Of a stretch of DNA of 64,000 nucleotides, positions 10,039 to 20,589 are shown one piece after another. Location: positions 558,001 through 622,000 of the forward strand of contig JABRWF010000001.1 in the NCBI GenBank assembly GCA_018343915.1. The letters run 5' to 3'. The notes beneath the pieces are model-generated. The model was not told the DNA's origin. It searched no databases and saw only the letters and a list, made by a program, of their open reading frames with translations. The stretch's first letter is position 1; the number at the start of each line of letters is the position of its first letter. This DNA comes from Agroathelia rolfsii. Lineage: Eukaryota > Basidiomycota > Agaricomycetes > Amylocorticiales > Amylocorticiaceae. Both the position numbers and the translations under genes were made by a program.

Positions 10039-12385
10039 AGTAGAGTACATAAGCCCTAGTATCAGAGGGCCGTATAAGTCATAAGTCCTCAATACAAGGA
10101 GGCGTTGTGCGTGAACTAAATCCTATTCATTCAGGTAGAGGCAGTAACAAGACCTCTCAGACATACATAGAGCACGGAGGGCTAAGCCGCCTACTCCAAG
10201 TAAGAAGTTAATAGAAAACCTATTTGACGTGAAGGAAGCATACGGGAAGCCTAGTGCTAGAGTACCAACCGTGACCCTAACAAAGTAGGAGTTCAGTTAA
10301 CACTATTACAAAGGATAGCAACGGGAGCACGTGTGCATCTGTTAAAAGACCAACCTAGTAATATGTAGTAAAAGGGGGTCTTACAACCCATCCCTTGCAC
10401 CTTCGAGAGGGTTTACGTTTGTTGGTTATGTCAAGAGTGCAAGCCTTGACACATAAGGGAGGGAGATGAGTATAAGGCTGCCTTCATTACCAACCGTGGG
10501 CTGTTTGAGCCGCTTGTCATGACTTTTGGACTGTGCAATGCCCCCGCAACAATGCAGACAATGATGGATGATGTACTATATCACTTGCATCAAACGGGAC
10601 ATATTGTACACTACATTGATGATATTATCGTGGGAGGAAAGGATGAGGCGGAACTCCGGAGCTTTGTGCTAGAGGTCCTGAAGATCCTAAAAGCAAATGA
10701 CCTTTACGCTAATCTTGAGAAGTTTGAGTATGATGTTCCAGAGGTTGATATCCTTGGAGCACTAATCTCCTTTGGCCAGATAAGGATGAGTCCGGAAAAA
10801 GTCAGCGGAATCTTGGATTGGCCTGTTCCGACTAAAGTGTCAGAGGTCCGCCAGTTCCAAGGATTAGCAAACTATTACCGGAGGTTTGTCAAAAACTTTG
10901 GAGCTATTTGCAAACCATTGGATCGCCTCACCGGAAAAGTTGAATGGACTTGGGGATCAGCGGAGCAGGATGCATTTGATTCTCTCAAAAGAGCATTTAC
11001 AACAGCACCTGTTCTAGCTGGGTACAATCAGCATGCAGAAACCAGAGTGGAGACAGATGCATCTAGCTACGCTACTGGAGCCGTTCTTCTCCAGAAACAG
11101 TCCAATGACTTGTGGAGGCCAGTCGCTTTTCTCTTGCAGTCAATGAATCAAGCAGAGCGGAACTACAATATCTAGGACAAGGAAATGCTGGCAATCATTC
11201 AAGCACTAGACAACTGGCGCCACTATTTGATTGGCTTACCTCAAACATTTGAAATCCAGACAGATCACAAAAATCTGGAGTACTGGAAAACAGCATGGAA
11301 CCTTACGCGGAGGCAAGCAAGATGGTCTCTTTTCCTCTCGGAGTTCAACTTTGTCATTTCCTATCAAAAGGGATCGGAGAACGGAAGAGCGGACCCACTC
11401 TTCCGTTGACCGGATTTCAAAGTATCTGACTCCAAAGATAATACGGATCAAGTAGTACTGGACCCCAAGTTATTCCACATCAATGCTGCTCGAAGAGGAC
11501 ATATGGAGATCCATGGCGAAAAGGAGATCTTGGACTGGATTAGGTAGAAGGGAAGGGATGCGGAAGTGGTGGAGGCACTATCAGTTGTTAAGGAGCTCGG
11601 ACCTGTGAAATTGCAGAAAGGCATTGAGGAGTGGAATGAGGAAAATGGTCTTATTCTCCATAGAGGAAAGATTTATGTCCCCCATGATCCGGAGCTCCAA
11701 TCAGAGATCATCAAGAAATACCATGACTCTTTTGCAGCAGGACATCCCGGCAGGCACAAGACATTGGAACTGGTTAGCAGAAACTACTGGTGGCCCGGAA
11801 TTACAAAGGCTGTCAACATTTACGTTGAGTCCTGTCTAACTTGCCAGGCCAACAAAGCTTCCAGACAAGTTCCAGTAGGTCTCCTTGCTCCACTCCCAGC
11901 TCCGGGGCGCCCATGGGAATACGTAACCTCCGACATGATAGTTAAGCTCCTGGAATCACAAGGATTCGACTCCATTCTCATCTGTTATGAGTTGGACATT
12001 TTTCGCCCTTTTCTTACAAACATGTACATATTTTTATTACATTTTTACGATTTTTATTGAACAAGATATGGACAAAATACCTTGCAGGCGACATCTTGAC
12101 GTGCGTGTGACTGGCTGTGTTAGCCCCACGTGACAGGAGTGCTTGTGACAAGGGTATATTAGGAAGGCGGAGTCTAGATCATTCCTTTTCATCAAAAGGT
12201 CTAGACTCAGGAACCAGGGTTGTTCCGATCACTGTGCAATTACTAAGGAGTACTAGACTCATCATTCCGATCGGTTGCTCATCGGACTTAGGCACAAAGC
12301 ACTGCCCCTGCATTACTGTCATTTCCGCTTACGAACCCTGCTGCGCACAGACCATCAAGGCTGCGCACGGGCCCTTTGTTTTATG

Positions 12386-12431
12386 TATAAATACAAGCAT
12401 GTAGCCCTTACCTGAACCTTAGCTTCGACCT
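12386..12431 (+). promoter_or_regulatory. B-1 LTR core promoter and self-primer
   Basis: TATAAATA at 12386-12393 lies 35 bp before AGCTTCGACCT (12421-12431), the exact complement of the primer-binding site at 12998-13008. The family A pair differs at one position on each side (T for C, A for G), so pairing is kept by a compensating change. Confidence 0.72.
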
Positions 12432-12450
12432 TTTTGCCTTCAGGTAAGGG
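12405..12450 (+). other. LTR hairpin, B-1
   Basis: CCCTTACCTGAA and TTCAGGTAAGGG form a perfect 12-bp stem around a 22-nt loop that holds the self-primer. An A-T pair here replaces the G-C pair of the A, C and D hairpins at the position that would be intron base +2. Confidence 0.7.
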
Positions 12451-12505
12451 CACCCCCCCCCCTCTTGTACTTATCATACATTACTAATATATCTTTCGCC
12501 TTCAG
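12444..12505 (+). other. Intron-like unit in the B-1 LTR leader
   Basis: CAG|GTAAGG, then TTACTAATAT as a near-perfect branch site, a pyrimidine-rich stretch and TTCAG; 62 bp, a typical fungal intron length. It lies just after the inferred transcription start and is bordered by repeats of GCCTTCAGG. If it is spliced, the junction would lie in the 5' leader. Not proven. Confidence 0.5.
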
Positions 12506-12997
12506 GCTTATATACGTCCTAGCCCACACCCTTTTCCTCTCCCCCTTCCTATTAAGTGTAAGGCCTTAAGGGCAACTTAGTAAGAATACACGTAAGCCTT
12601 GATATAAGAAGGCATTAAGTCCATAAGCCCTCAATACACAAGAGGCATTGCGCGTGAACACAAAACCCTATTCATTTAGGTCAAGGCAGTAATAAGTCCT
12701 TGTGGAAATTTGTTGACCACGGTGGGCTAAGCCGCCTATCTCGAGTAAGAAGTACGATAGAAACTATTTGACGCAAAGCGAGTACACAGGAAGACATTGT
12801 ATCTAGAGTACCAAACACGAGCCTAGCAAAGTAGTTGCTAGAGTACACTATTATGAAGAGTAGCAACGGGAGCACGTGGGTCTCCGATTAAATAACCAAC
12901 CTAGTAACACATGTAAAACCCAGCTTTACAGCCCGCCTGCATACCTTACAAGCAGGTTGTGTTTGTTGGTTAAGTCAAGAGCGTAAGCCTTGACATT

Positions 12998-13008
12998 AGG
13001 TCGAAGCT
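12998..13008 (+). promoter_or_regulatory. B-1 primer-binding site
   Basis: AGGTCGAAGCT, two bases after the 5' LTR, fully complementary to the LTR motif at 12421-12431. It does not resemble a tRNA 3' end complement. Confidence 0.75.
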
Positions 13009-13413
13009 ACATCTAAAACCACCCGTCAAGCCTCGCTCTAGGTGTGCAGTCCCAGAAACCTGCAAAAGTAGCATAAGCCAAGAACCAAATTTCTTTTCTT
13101 CTACGATTGTCCTTACATAAGCAACCCTGAACTGTTTGCGGAAGCAATTGATTGGGCTTAAAAACCTCAATTTCAACCCATTAAGATTTGTACTTGTTAG
13201 TACCTGCACTTCCAGGGAAAACTCGTGTCGTTACCTGAAGGTGCTAGTGCAGAGTTAGTCTGCTGCTTCTAGGGACTCCTCTTTAGGAGTAAAACTGCTC
13301 GGTTGCTTAAGTAATTCTTTACTTTACATTTTATTACGTTACCAGAAGGTGGTCGGCTTACCGCCTTGTTTGAAGAAGACAAATCTGTATGTTGAGCCAT
13401 TGCTCCACTGTAT
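13009..13413 (+). other. B-1 untranslated leader
   Basis: About 400 bp with no coding sequence seen. A decayed copy of it runs in reverse at 30413-30815 (B-2). It ends at the gag ATG. Confidence 0.6.
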
Positions 13414-14572
13414 ATGAGCCAATCCAGAAAAGGAAAGGCACCCGCACAACCCATCGCCAAGACCTCCGCTCAACCATCCGTATCCGCCCCTGCTCCGCAA
13501 CCTACCTTTTCACAGCCTCCTAAGGTACCTACGCTGCCCAAGCTTCCTTCTCCCCCTAAACCCGCTACTCCCGAAGAATCCGAGGAGGAAGAAGACAAAG
13601 AAGAAGAACCTGAGGAGGAATACCCGTCTCCTTCGGATTACCGAGAACCCAAGCCAATTGCCTCCCGAACTAGGTCACGAGTACCTACACCCGCAGTCAC
13701 TCCCAAAGTCCGCACTCCCATCCCCACTCCTCGTACTCGAACACCTGCAATTACACGACCCCCTTCACCCACCATGTCTGCAGGATTTGAACAGTTCTTA
13801 GGACAGATGCTGGAAATGCAGCGTCAAACCACCGAGATGATGCGTCACATGACGGAGACGCAGCGCAAATTGGTTGAGATTGCCAATTGTCCGGCACCCG
13901 TGCCTATTCCCACACCAGCACCAGCCCCACAAGTTGTCACGGTGGCCTCCACTAAGGAAAGAGGCAAGGAGCCTTCGAAGTTCACGGGTGACCGTGAAAA
14001 ATACAAGGATTTCATCCTAGAATTCGAAAATTATCTTGGGCTGAATCCTTCCCTGTACAGCTCGGATCAGGATAAGGGCAGATTGCTCATTTCTCTGCTT
14101 GAAGGAGGTCCGAGGAGATGGTCGGAAAAATGGTCTGATATGATCAAGGCCGAAGAAGAAGGAGAAGTCAAGGGAGAATCTCCTTTTGTCTTTAATGACT
14201 TCTACAAGGCCTTCCGAGGTCTCTATGGGTCATGGGACTATAAGCAATCCACCCTCGACAAGCTTAAGGGCATGAAGCAGGGTTCGCGAAGTACGCAGGA
14301 GTATATCACAGACTTCTGGTCCACGGCGCAGCAGACCAACCTATTGGAAGAAGATTGGCGGATGCAATTCCTGGATGGGTTGAACCCCAAAATTCGGAAC
14401 GTACTTGGTGGTTGGGACCAAACCAACCTAGAAACGGTGCAGAAGGCCATGGATGCTGCCCTACGAGCCGAACAGGGGTTACGCTCTGCCAGTCTTTGGC
14501 AAGATACTTGGCGCCCTAGGGTCCCTGTAGCTGGGTCAGCTACAAATCCTATTACGATTAACGCAGCCCAAG

Positions 14573-15428
14573 TGTCATGAGTTGATCTTATGGCCTATCC
14601 TGTTCTCCTAATTTTTCTATATTTTCTACTATTTTTCTTGAATTTATATCTTTTGATTTGAGTGCATAGGATTTATTTCTTTATTTTGGGTTTATTGCTG
14701 CTTTGTTCACATGGTACTGTACTTCATTTGGGTATGCTTCCTGATCTTCTGATGTATATCATTGATTTGCTTCTTTCATCTCTGATGCTTCTTTCATCTT
14801 TGATCTTTCCCATACTGTACTTCTGTTCTAACTCCTCTGATCCTTTCTCTTTCCTTTCTTCTATTTCCCTTGATGTGGAGTTAAGGACTATTCTTAGAGT
14901 ACTTGTAAACAGTATATAGAGGCCTGCCCTTGGGGCCTTTGCAATTCAGCTTAACCACCTTTTGCCCTCTGAGTCATTCTCACTCACACCTGAAAGTTCT
15001 CATCTCCCACTCTCTCTCTTGTGTGTTTTATCCCCCCCCATCATCATCTTTGAATTGTTATACCTGGACCCCAAGGTTAAGAGGATATGCTGTGACTCCA
15101 TGCTCTAAGGGAGTATAATACTGAGTGAAAGCATGTGTCACCATGATGTGTGAACATGGACTCCTAGGATCAGGGAGTATAAAGAATTGTGTCTAGTCCA
15201 AGACAGCATGTCCCATCTGGCAAAGGGACTTTAAAGAATACCAGTGATTATATGTTGCATGGAAGCCTTCATGAAACAGTGGGAGACCTTGCCTCTAGGT
15301 CTTTAAACATGAGTTGCACCTCCCTACTGGGGGAGATTAAAGATATCAGTAGTACCCCCCCCCCCCTTTGCCTAGCCTTCCCAGGCTAGATATGTTTGGT
15401 TGGTTTGAGTCATGAGTGACCCATGACA
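14573..15428 (+). repeat. Solo LTR-G in B-1 gag, target duplication CCAAG
   Basis: An 856 bp LTR, TGTCATGAGTTGATC to CCCATGACA, flanked by CCAAG (14568-14572 and 15429-15433). It is the only copy of its family here. It is T-rich in its first half, has TATATAGAGG near 14911 and a C run near 15358. It lacks the AGCTTYGACCT self-primer seen in A to D, so it may prime differently. Confidence 0.88.
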
Positions 15429-15749
15429 CCAAGTAGCCACGCCCTCAACTAGTCAACCCTCATTTCAGGGAAGACCATTGTTCCCGCCTAGGGATTGGTC
15501 GAAGGCGCAGTGTTTCCACTGTGGCCAACTAGGTCATCCAAAGCGCCGTTGCCCCCTCCTTGGGTACAAGCCCCGTCCGTTTGCCCCTGCTGGACAAGCA
15601 TCTATATCCGCCTCTGTCCAACCAGCAGTTCCCCCTGCCCCCGCCCCGCCTTCTGCTCCTGCAAGTCCCCCAGCCTATACAGTCCCGGATCACGTGATGC
15701 AGATCATGGAAGAACAGGCAGCTGCAATCGCTGCACTAAAGGATCAAAT

Positions 15750-15756
15750 GGGTTTT
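15750..15756 (+). promoter_or_regulatory. -1 frameshift heptamer, B-1 gag/pol
   Basis: G GGT TTT in the gag frame, two codons before the gag stop TGA (15760-15762). Pol continues in the -1 frame. Confidence 0.72.
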
Positions 15757-18700
15757 TCTTGAGGTCAGCTGAAAGGGCTATTCAGTCTGACCAATATGTC
15801 CAAAATCGTTTCTCTTCCCTTTCTTCATGTAACAATATTTCTATTTCCTCTTCCTCTTATTTTTCCCTTGCAGGTGTAAATGGACAGCACCTCAAAGTCC
15901 CCATTATGTTCCATGGACCTTTTAGAAACTTTTCTACTTTTGCTATGATTGATTCTGGTGCTTCCTCTTCTTTTGTAAACTATCGATACATAGAAAAACA
16001 CAAAATCCCCACAAAAAAATTACCTCGAGCTATCCCGTTGTATAATATAGATAACTCCGTGAACCAGATAGGGAAAATCAAATCTGTTGCAATTCTTGAC
16101 ACTACGATTGGATCCGAGAGAAAATATTTGCCCCTCTGTGTCGTCGACATTGGCCAGGAAGACGTTATTCTTGGAATTGACTGGCTACGCCTCGAAAACC
16201 CCATGATAGATTAGAAATCCGCAGAAATTACCTTCCTACCTGAAAAAGAAATTGTACAGGCCACCACTACCATGCCACCTAGATACAAAGACTTTGCCGA
16301 TGTATTCTCCGAGGAGGAAGCAAGTAGACTACCTAGCCACAAGTCGTCTGACCACAAAATTGAGTTGCTTGATGAAACAAAGCTCAGACGAGGGTGTGTA
16401 TACCCCCTCAGTAGCAACGAAACTGATGCACTCAATGAATGGATAGATGATAACCTGGCCAAGGGGTATATTCGCAAATCCGAAAGTGAATTCGCTGCCC
16501 CAATGTTCTTTGTGCCCAAGAAAAATGGGAAACTTCGCCCAGTCCAGGATTATCATGCCCTCAATGAGCAGACAGTTAAGAATGCATATCCCCTCCCCTT
16601 GATCTTGGAAATTGTTGAACACATGACCAAATTCCGCTGGTTCACCAAGATTGACTTACGAGCTGGGTTCAACAATATCAGGATTAGAGAAGGGGATGAG
16701 CGAAAGGCGGCTTTCATTACGTCACGAGGACTCTTCGAACCCCTAGTAATGCCTTTTGGTCTTTGCAATGCGCCCTTCTCCATGCAGGCTCTGATGGACG
16801 ACATCCTCCTTCGCTTAGTTCAGCTAGGATTTGTTCGAGTCTACATTGATGATGTTATTATTAGGGCCGAAACGAAGGAAAAGTTGTGGGAAGTCACGCG
16901 AGAAGTCCTTTTGATCCTATGAGAACATAACTTGTATAGTAATCTAGACAAGTTTGAGGTTGAAAGACCCAAAGTCAACATCCTAGGATTCATTGTTTCT
17001 CACCGACAAGTTCGCATGGATCCCGAAAAGGTCAAACCCATTCTAGACTGGCCAACTCCCAAGAACGTCAAGGAGGTTTGCAAATTCCGAGGTCTAGCCA
17101 ATTACTATTGACAATTTATCCGTGACTTCAGAAAAATCTGCAAGCCTCTGGATCACCTTACGGGCAAAGTCGACTGGACCTGGGGTTCTGAAGAACAGGA
17201 AAGCTTTGAAAACCTAAAAAGAGCCTTTAGCACTGCCCCTGTGCTGCGTTCCTATGATCAGATGGCTCCAACTCGGGTAGAAACAGATGCCTCCTCTTAC
17301 ACTACCGGAGCTGTTCTTAGTCAGAAGGATGAGTCAGGTACCTGGCACCCCATTGCCTTCCTTTCGCAATCCATGAATAATGCCAAAAGAAACTACGACA
17401 TCTGGGACAAGGAAATGCTAGGAGTCATCCGCGCTTTAGAGCACTGGTGTCACCTGCTCCAAGGATTACCTAAACCATTCGAGATCTGGACTAATCATAA
17501 GAACCTGGAATACTGGACTACCGCTCGAAACCTCACTTGTCGTCAAGCTCGTTGGTCCCTCTTTCTAGCAGATTTCAATTTCTGCATTCATTACTAAAGG
17601 GGTGCTGAAAATGGCAAGGCTGATGCGCTATCCCGCCGACCAGACCTACAAGTTTCAGACGCCGATGACAATCAAGATGTAGTCTTATTAGATCCCAAGT
17701 TGTTCTGGATAAACGCTGCCCGGCGAGGTCATGTGCTGGTGGAAGGAGAGTCTGAGCTGCTTAAGAAAATCCGAAATGCTTCTCCCGAAGCAGAGGTTGC
17801 AGAGGCGCTTTGGCTGGTCAAGGATTTAGGCCCTGTCAAGCTTTAGAAGGGTTTGGAAGAATGGAACCAGGAAAACGGGGTCATCCTCTGACAAGGCAAG
17901 GTGTATGTTCCCGGAGACAAGGAGATCCGAACCCAGATCATCTCTATGTATCATGATAGTCTACTTAGTGGCCACCCAGGACAACACAAAACTCTTGAAC
18001 TAGTCTCTTGTAATTACTGGTGGCCCGGGATGACCAAGGCCGTTAATGAATATGTAGAAACTTGCCAGATCTGCATCCAGAATAAATCCTCTCGTTTGCC
18101 CGCCTTCAGACCACTGGAACCACTTCTGACACCTGCCAGACCCTGGGATCACATCACTATAGACATGATAGTCAAACTCCCAGACTCCCAGGGTTATGAC
18201 AGCATCCTGGTAGTAGTCGATTGCTTCTCAAAAATGACTCACATCATTCCTACGACTGAGAAAATCAACGCAATTGGAACCGCAGAGCTTTTATGGTCAC
18301 ATGTGTTCAAGCTACATGGGTTACCATCTAGGATTACCTCGGATTGGGGACCCCAATTCACAAGTAAGGTGATGAAGGAGGTACATAAGCGCCTAGGAAT
18401 TACTACGGCCATGTCTACCGCCTATCACCCACAAACGGACAGACAATCCGAGCAGGTTAACCAGGAACTAGAAGTGTACCTCAGGTTCTTCATTTCACAT
18501 CGACAAGACGATTGGGCTTGCCTCTTACTATCTGCTGAGTTTGCCCTGAATAACCGACAACATTCTGCTACCAAAATGTCACCTTTCAGGATGAACTATG
18601 GATTTGACCCCCGAATGGATTTCTCCCTCACTGGGATTTTTGAAACCCCGGCAGTGGAAGACTGGTTGCATATGATCGCGGATGCATAAACCGATGCCCA

Positions 18701-19334
18701 GGCCGCCCTCAATCTAGCAGCTGAGAAAATGAAGGAATCCTTCAACAAATACGTACGAGAAACTCCCCAGTGGCAGAAGGGTGACAAAGTTTGGCTATCC
18801 ACTGAGAACCTCAAAACTTCTCAGCCAACTAAGAAACTATCTGCTAAGTTTGCCGGTCCTTATGAAATCCTAGAAAGAATCGGTCCCCTTGCATACCGCC
18901 TCAAGATTCCCCGTACCTGGTCCATCCACGACATCTTCCACGTCTCCCTTTTATCTGCTCACAAGCCCTCTGACCGAGATCAGCCGCCACCAGAACCCGT
19001 AGAAGTCGAAGGAGAAGAAGAATGGGAGGTTGCCAAAATCAAGGATTCCAGGATTTTAGGCAGACCTAAACGGCTTGAATACCTTGTTAGCTGGAAGGAT
19101 GCCCCTGGAGAAGACAACTGGGAACCCGCAGACCACCTAATACATGCCAAGGCCAAAATCCGAGATTTCCACAAGAAACACCCCAACGCACCTAAACGCT
19201 TGAACGCTGCAGTCTTTGGGGAATTACCATTCAGGCCTATAGAAAATTTCATGGAGACAAATATGAAAGAAACTGCAGGATGGGAACTAGGGAAGTTCCG
19301 GAGTAACTCCCTTGAGAAGGGGGTAATGTTATGA
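15757..19334 (+). pseudogene. B-1 pol, full length with about eight nonsense codons
   Basis: Full-length family B Pol: protease MIDSGASSSFV near 15950; RT with [16 protein letters not shown] near 16510 and YIDDVI near 16845; RNase H with ETDASSYTTGAV near 17285; integrase HHCC region (HPGQHKT, CQICIQNK) near 17975 and a catalytic core with TIDMIVKLP, TSDWGPQF and SEQVNQE; a GPY/F module (FAGPYEILERIG) near 18855; and a chromodomain (LEYLVSWKDAPGEDNWEPAD) near 19075, which in chromoviruses steers integration to marked chromatin. Stops include TAG 16212, TGA 16920, TGA near 17109, TAA near 17595, TAG near 17845, TGA near 17889 and TAA 18687. All can be derived by C-to-T or G-to-A changes. No frameshift is needed. 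Confidence 0.9.
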
Positions 19335-19522
19335 GTTGGACATTTTTCGCCCTTTTCTTACGAACATGTACATATTTTTATTACATTTTTACGATTTTTA
19401 TTGAACAAGATATGAACAAAATACCTTGCAGGCGACATCTTGACACACGTGTGACTGGCTGTGTTAGCCCCACGTAACAGGAGTGCTCGTGACAAGGGTA
19501 TATTAGGAAGGCGGAGTCTAGA
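19327..19522 (+). repeat. B-1 3' LTR, truncated
   Basis: The first 196 bp of the B LTR follow the polypurine tract GAGAAGGGGG. It is then cut by a D LTR at 19523. The remaining 800 or so bp and the right target duplication TCATC are absent on the other side of that D LTR. Confidence 0.88.
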
Positions 19523-20381
19523 TGTTATGAGTTGTAAATTTGGACTATAGATTTTTCATTATTATTTAAAAACATGTATTATATTTCATTTCATTTTTCT
19601 TTTTTTATTACCCTCAGAGCGTGGTCTGTAGGCAGTGAGCGGTCCTATGATTAGCCCTCATATGACTAAGCCACACGCTACAGGAGTAATCGTGAGTTGT
19701 GCGTTTCCTGTTCACCATTCCGCACAACTCCGGAGTACAAACCTCCGATCACTGACCAATTCCTAACGGATACTGGTTCCGCTACACACCTCCGAGCTTC
19801 TGCTCCCAAGCTCCTGCGGAGCTCCGCTCCTGAGCACGGAACCTCCGGAAGTGTTGTATCTCCGCACAGCTGCCCGTCGGAGTTAGGGAAAAGGTCTTCC
19901 CCTGCATACTCTACTTTCTCCTTGTCTTTCCTCCGCGTCGGAACTAGTGCGGAGCTTTCGTAGTAGTATAAGTAGTGCATGTAACTTGTCCTGAAAGGCC
20001 AGCTTTGACCTCTTCGCCTTCAGGCAAGTATTCAGGTTGTATTTCATTAAAGTAGATTACTAATAAAAACTTCACCTTCAGGGTTCATTAACCTCCGGGC
20101 CTAGCCCCGCGTCTTAGCACATCAACACATTCAATTGGTAGGGTGAAATTCCCTAGAGTAACTAGTTAGATGCATGACGCGTGAATCGGAGCCTCTGGAA
20201 CCTCCGCCCTCCTCCAACAAAAGTCTTCGGAAGCTTCGTAAGATACAAGGAGAGTACCCTTGCCACCCTCAATAGATTAAGGGGATTAGGTAGTGTGGGA
20301 AAACTTGCATTTTAGGTACTTTGTTCAGTGTTGGGAGATTATTTTGATTATCTCCGCATAGTCAAGAGTGATCCCTTGACA
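19523..20381 (+). repeat. Recombinant D LTR without target duplication
   Basis: An 859 bp D LTR, TGTTATGAGTTGTAAA to CCCTTGACA. Its left flank (CTAGA, inside a B LTR) and right flank (CACTG, inside an A LTR) do not match, and the two host sequences differ. It must join the left half of one D insertion to the right half of another, with loss of everything between them. Confidence 0.85.
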
Positions 20382-20589
20382 CACTGGAGGTGGCGGAAAT
20401 CCCCTCAAATAGTTTACAAAGTCTATCGGAATAAGAGTAGGAGCCTCGCACATAGATATGGAAGAGTACCCGGTGTTGCCCTTCAATAAATCAGGGAACA
20501 TATCTGTGGGAAAACTATATTTGTGTAGTACTTCGATTGTAGTGTTTGAGAGTCCACCCTTTGCACAGTCAAGGAGTGTACCCTTGACA
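20382..20589 (+). repeat. Tail of a family A LTR
   Basis: The last 208 bp of an A LTR, ending CCCTTGACA and followed by CTGCC. It is closest to the LTR at 29501-30331 (shared CTCAAATAGTTTAC and GTGTTTGAGAGTCCACC). The CTGCC matches, in reverse complement, the GGCAG beside 30331. These two were therefore the ends of one insertion. Confidence 0.85.

Larger units (their letters stand above)
7465..10451 (+). repeat. Solo B LTR in A-1 pol, target duplication CATAA
   Basis: Three pieces (7465-7781, 8752-9029, 10044-10451) join to a B LTR of 1003 bp. CATAA flanks it at 7460-7464 and 10452-10456. It is itself broken by LTR-E and by a second B LTR. Removing the stack restores the RT reading region. 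Confidence 0.93.
6535..11982 (+). pseudogene. A-1 pol, interrupted and truncated
   Basis: Pol polyprotein of family A in the -1 frame to gag, in two pieces (6535-7464 and 10457-11982) around a stack of LTRs. The protease motif MIDSGASSSFV is near 6720. The RT begins near 7190, and its catalytic YIDDII is near 10610. RNase H has the ETDASSYATGAV motif near 11060. The integrase starts with the HHCC zinc region (HPGRHKT, then CLTCQANK) near 11750. Reading stops at the B-1 insertion, before the integrase catalytic core is complete. Nonsense codons include TAG at 7125, TAG at 11173 (YNI*DKEM), TGA at 11407 (LFR*PDF) and TAG near 11545. The integrase C-terminus and chromodomain are missing; they were probably lost in the D-LTR recombination at 19523-20381. 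Confidence 0.88.
11983..12995 (+). repeat. B-1 5' LTR
   Basis: A 1013 bp B LTR, TGTTATGAG to CTTGACA, followed by a primer-binding site and a full internal region. TCATC at 11978-11982 is the left target duplication. The right copy is lost with the truncated 3' LTR. Confidence 0.92.
13414..15762 (+). pseudogene. B-1 gag, split by LTR-G
   Basis: Family B Gag, structural protein of the retrotransposon particle, in two pieces (13414-14572 and 15434-15762). The start is the ATG of MSQSRKGKAPAQ. The N-terminal 110 residues are Pro/Glu-rich, with an acidic run EESEEEEDKEEEPEEE and a cluster of TP and RT repeats. A Gln/Met-rich segment (FEQFLGQMLEMQ) leads into the gag core (EPSKFTGDREKYKDF onwards). 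After the LTR come DWSKAQ and the zinc knuckle CFHCGQLGHPKRRC, then a Pro/Ala-rich tail. I see no nonsense codon apart from the one brought by the LTR, so this gag was probably intact when LTR-G entered. Confidence 0.88.
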
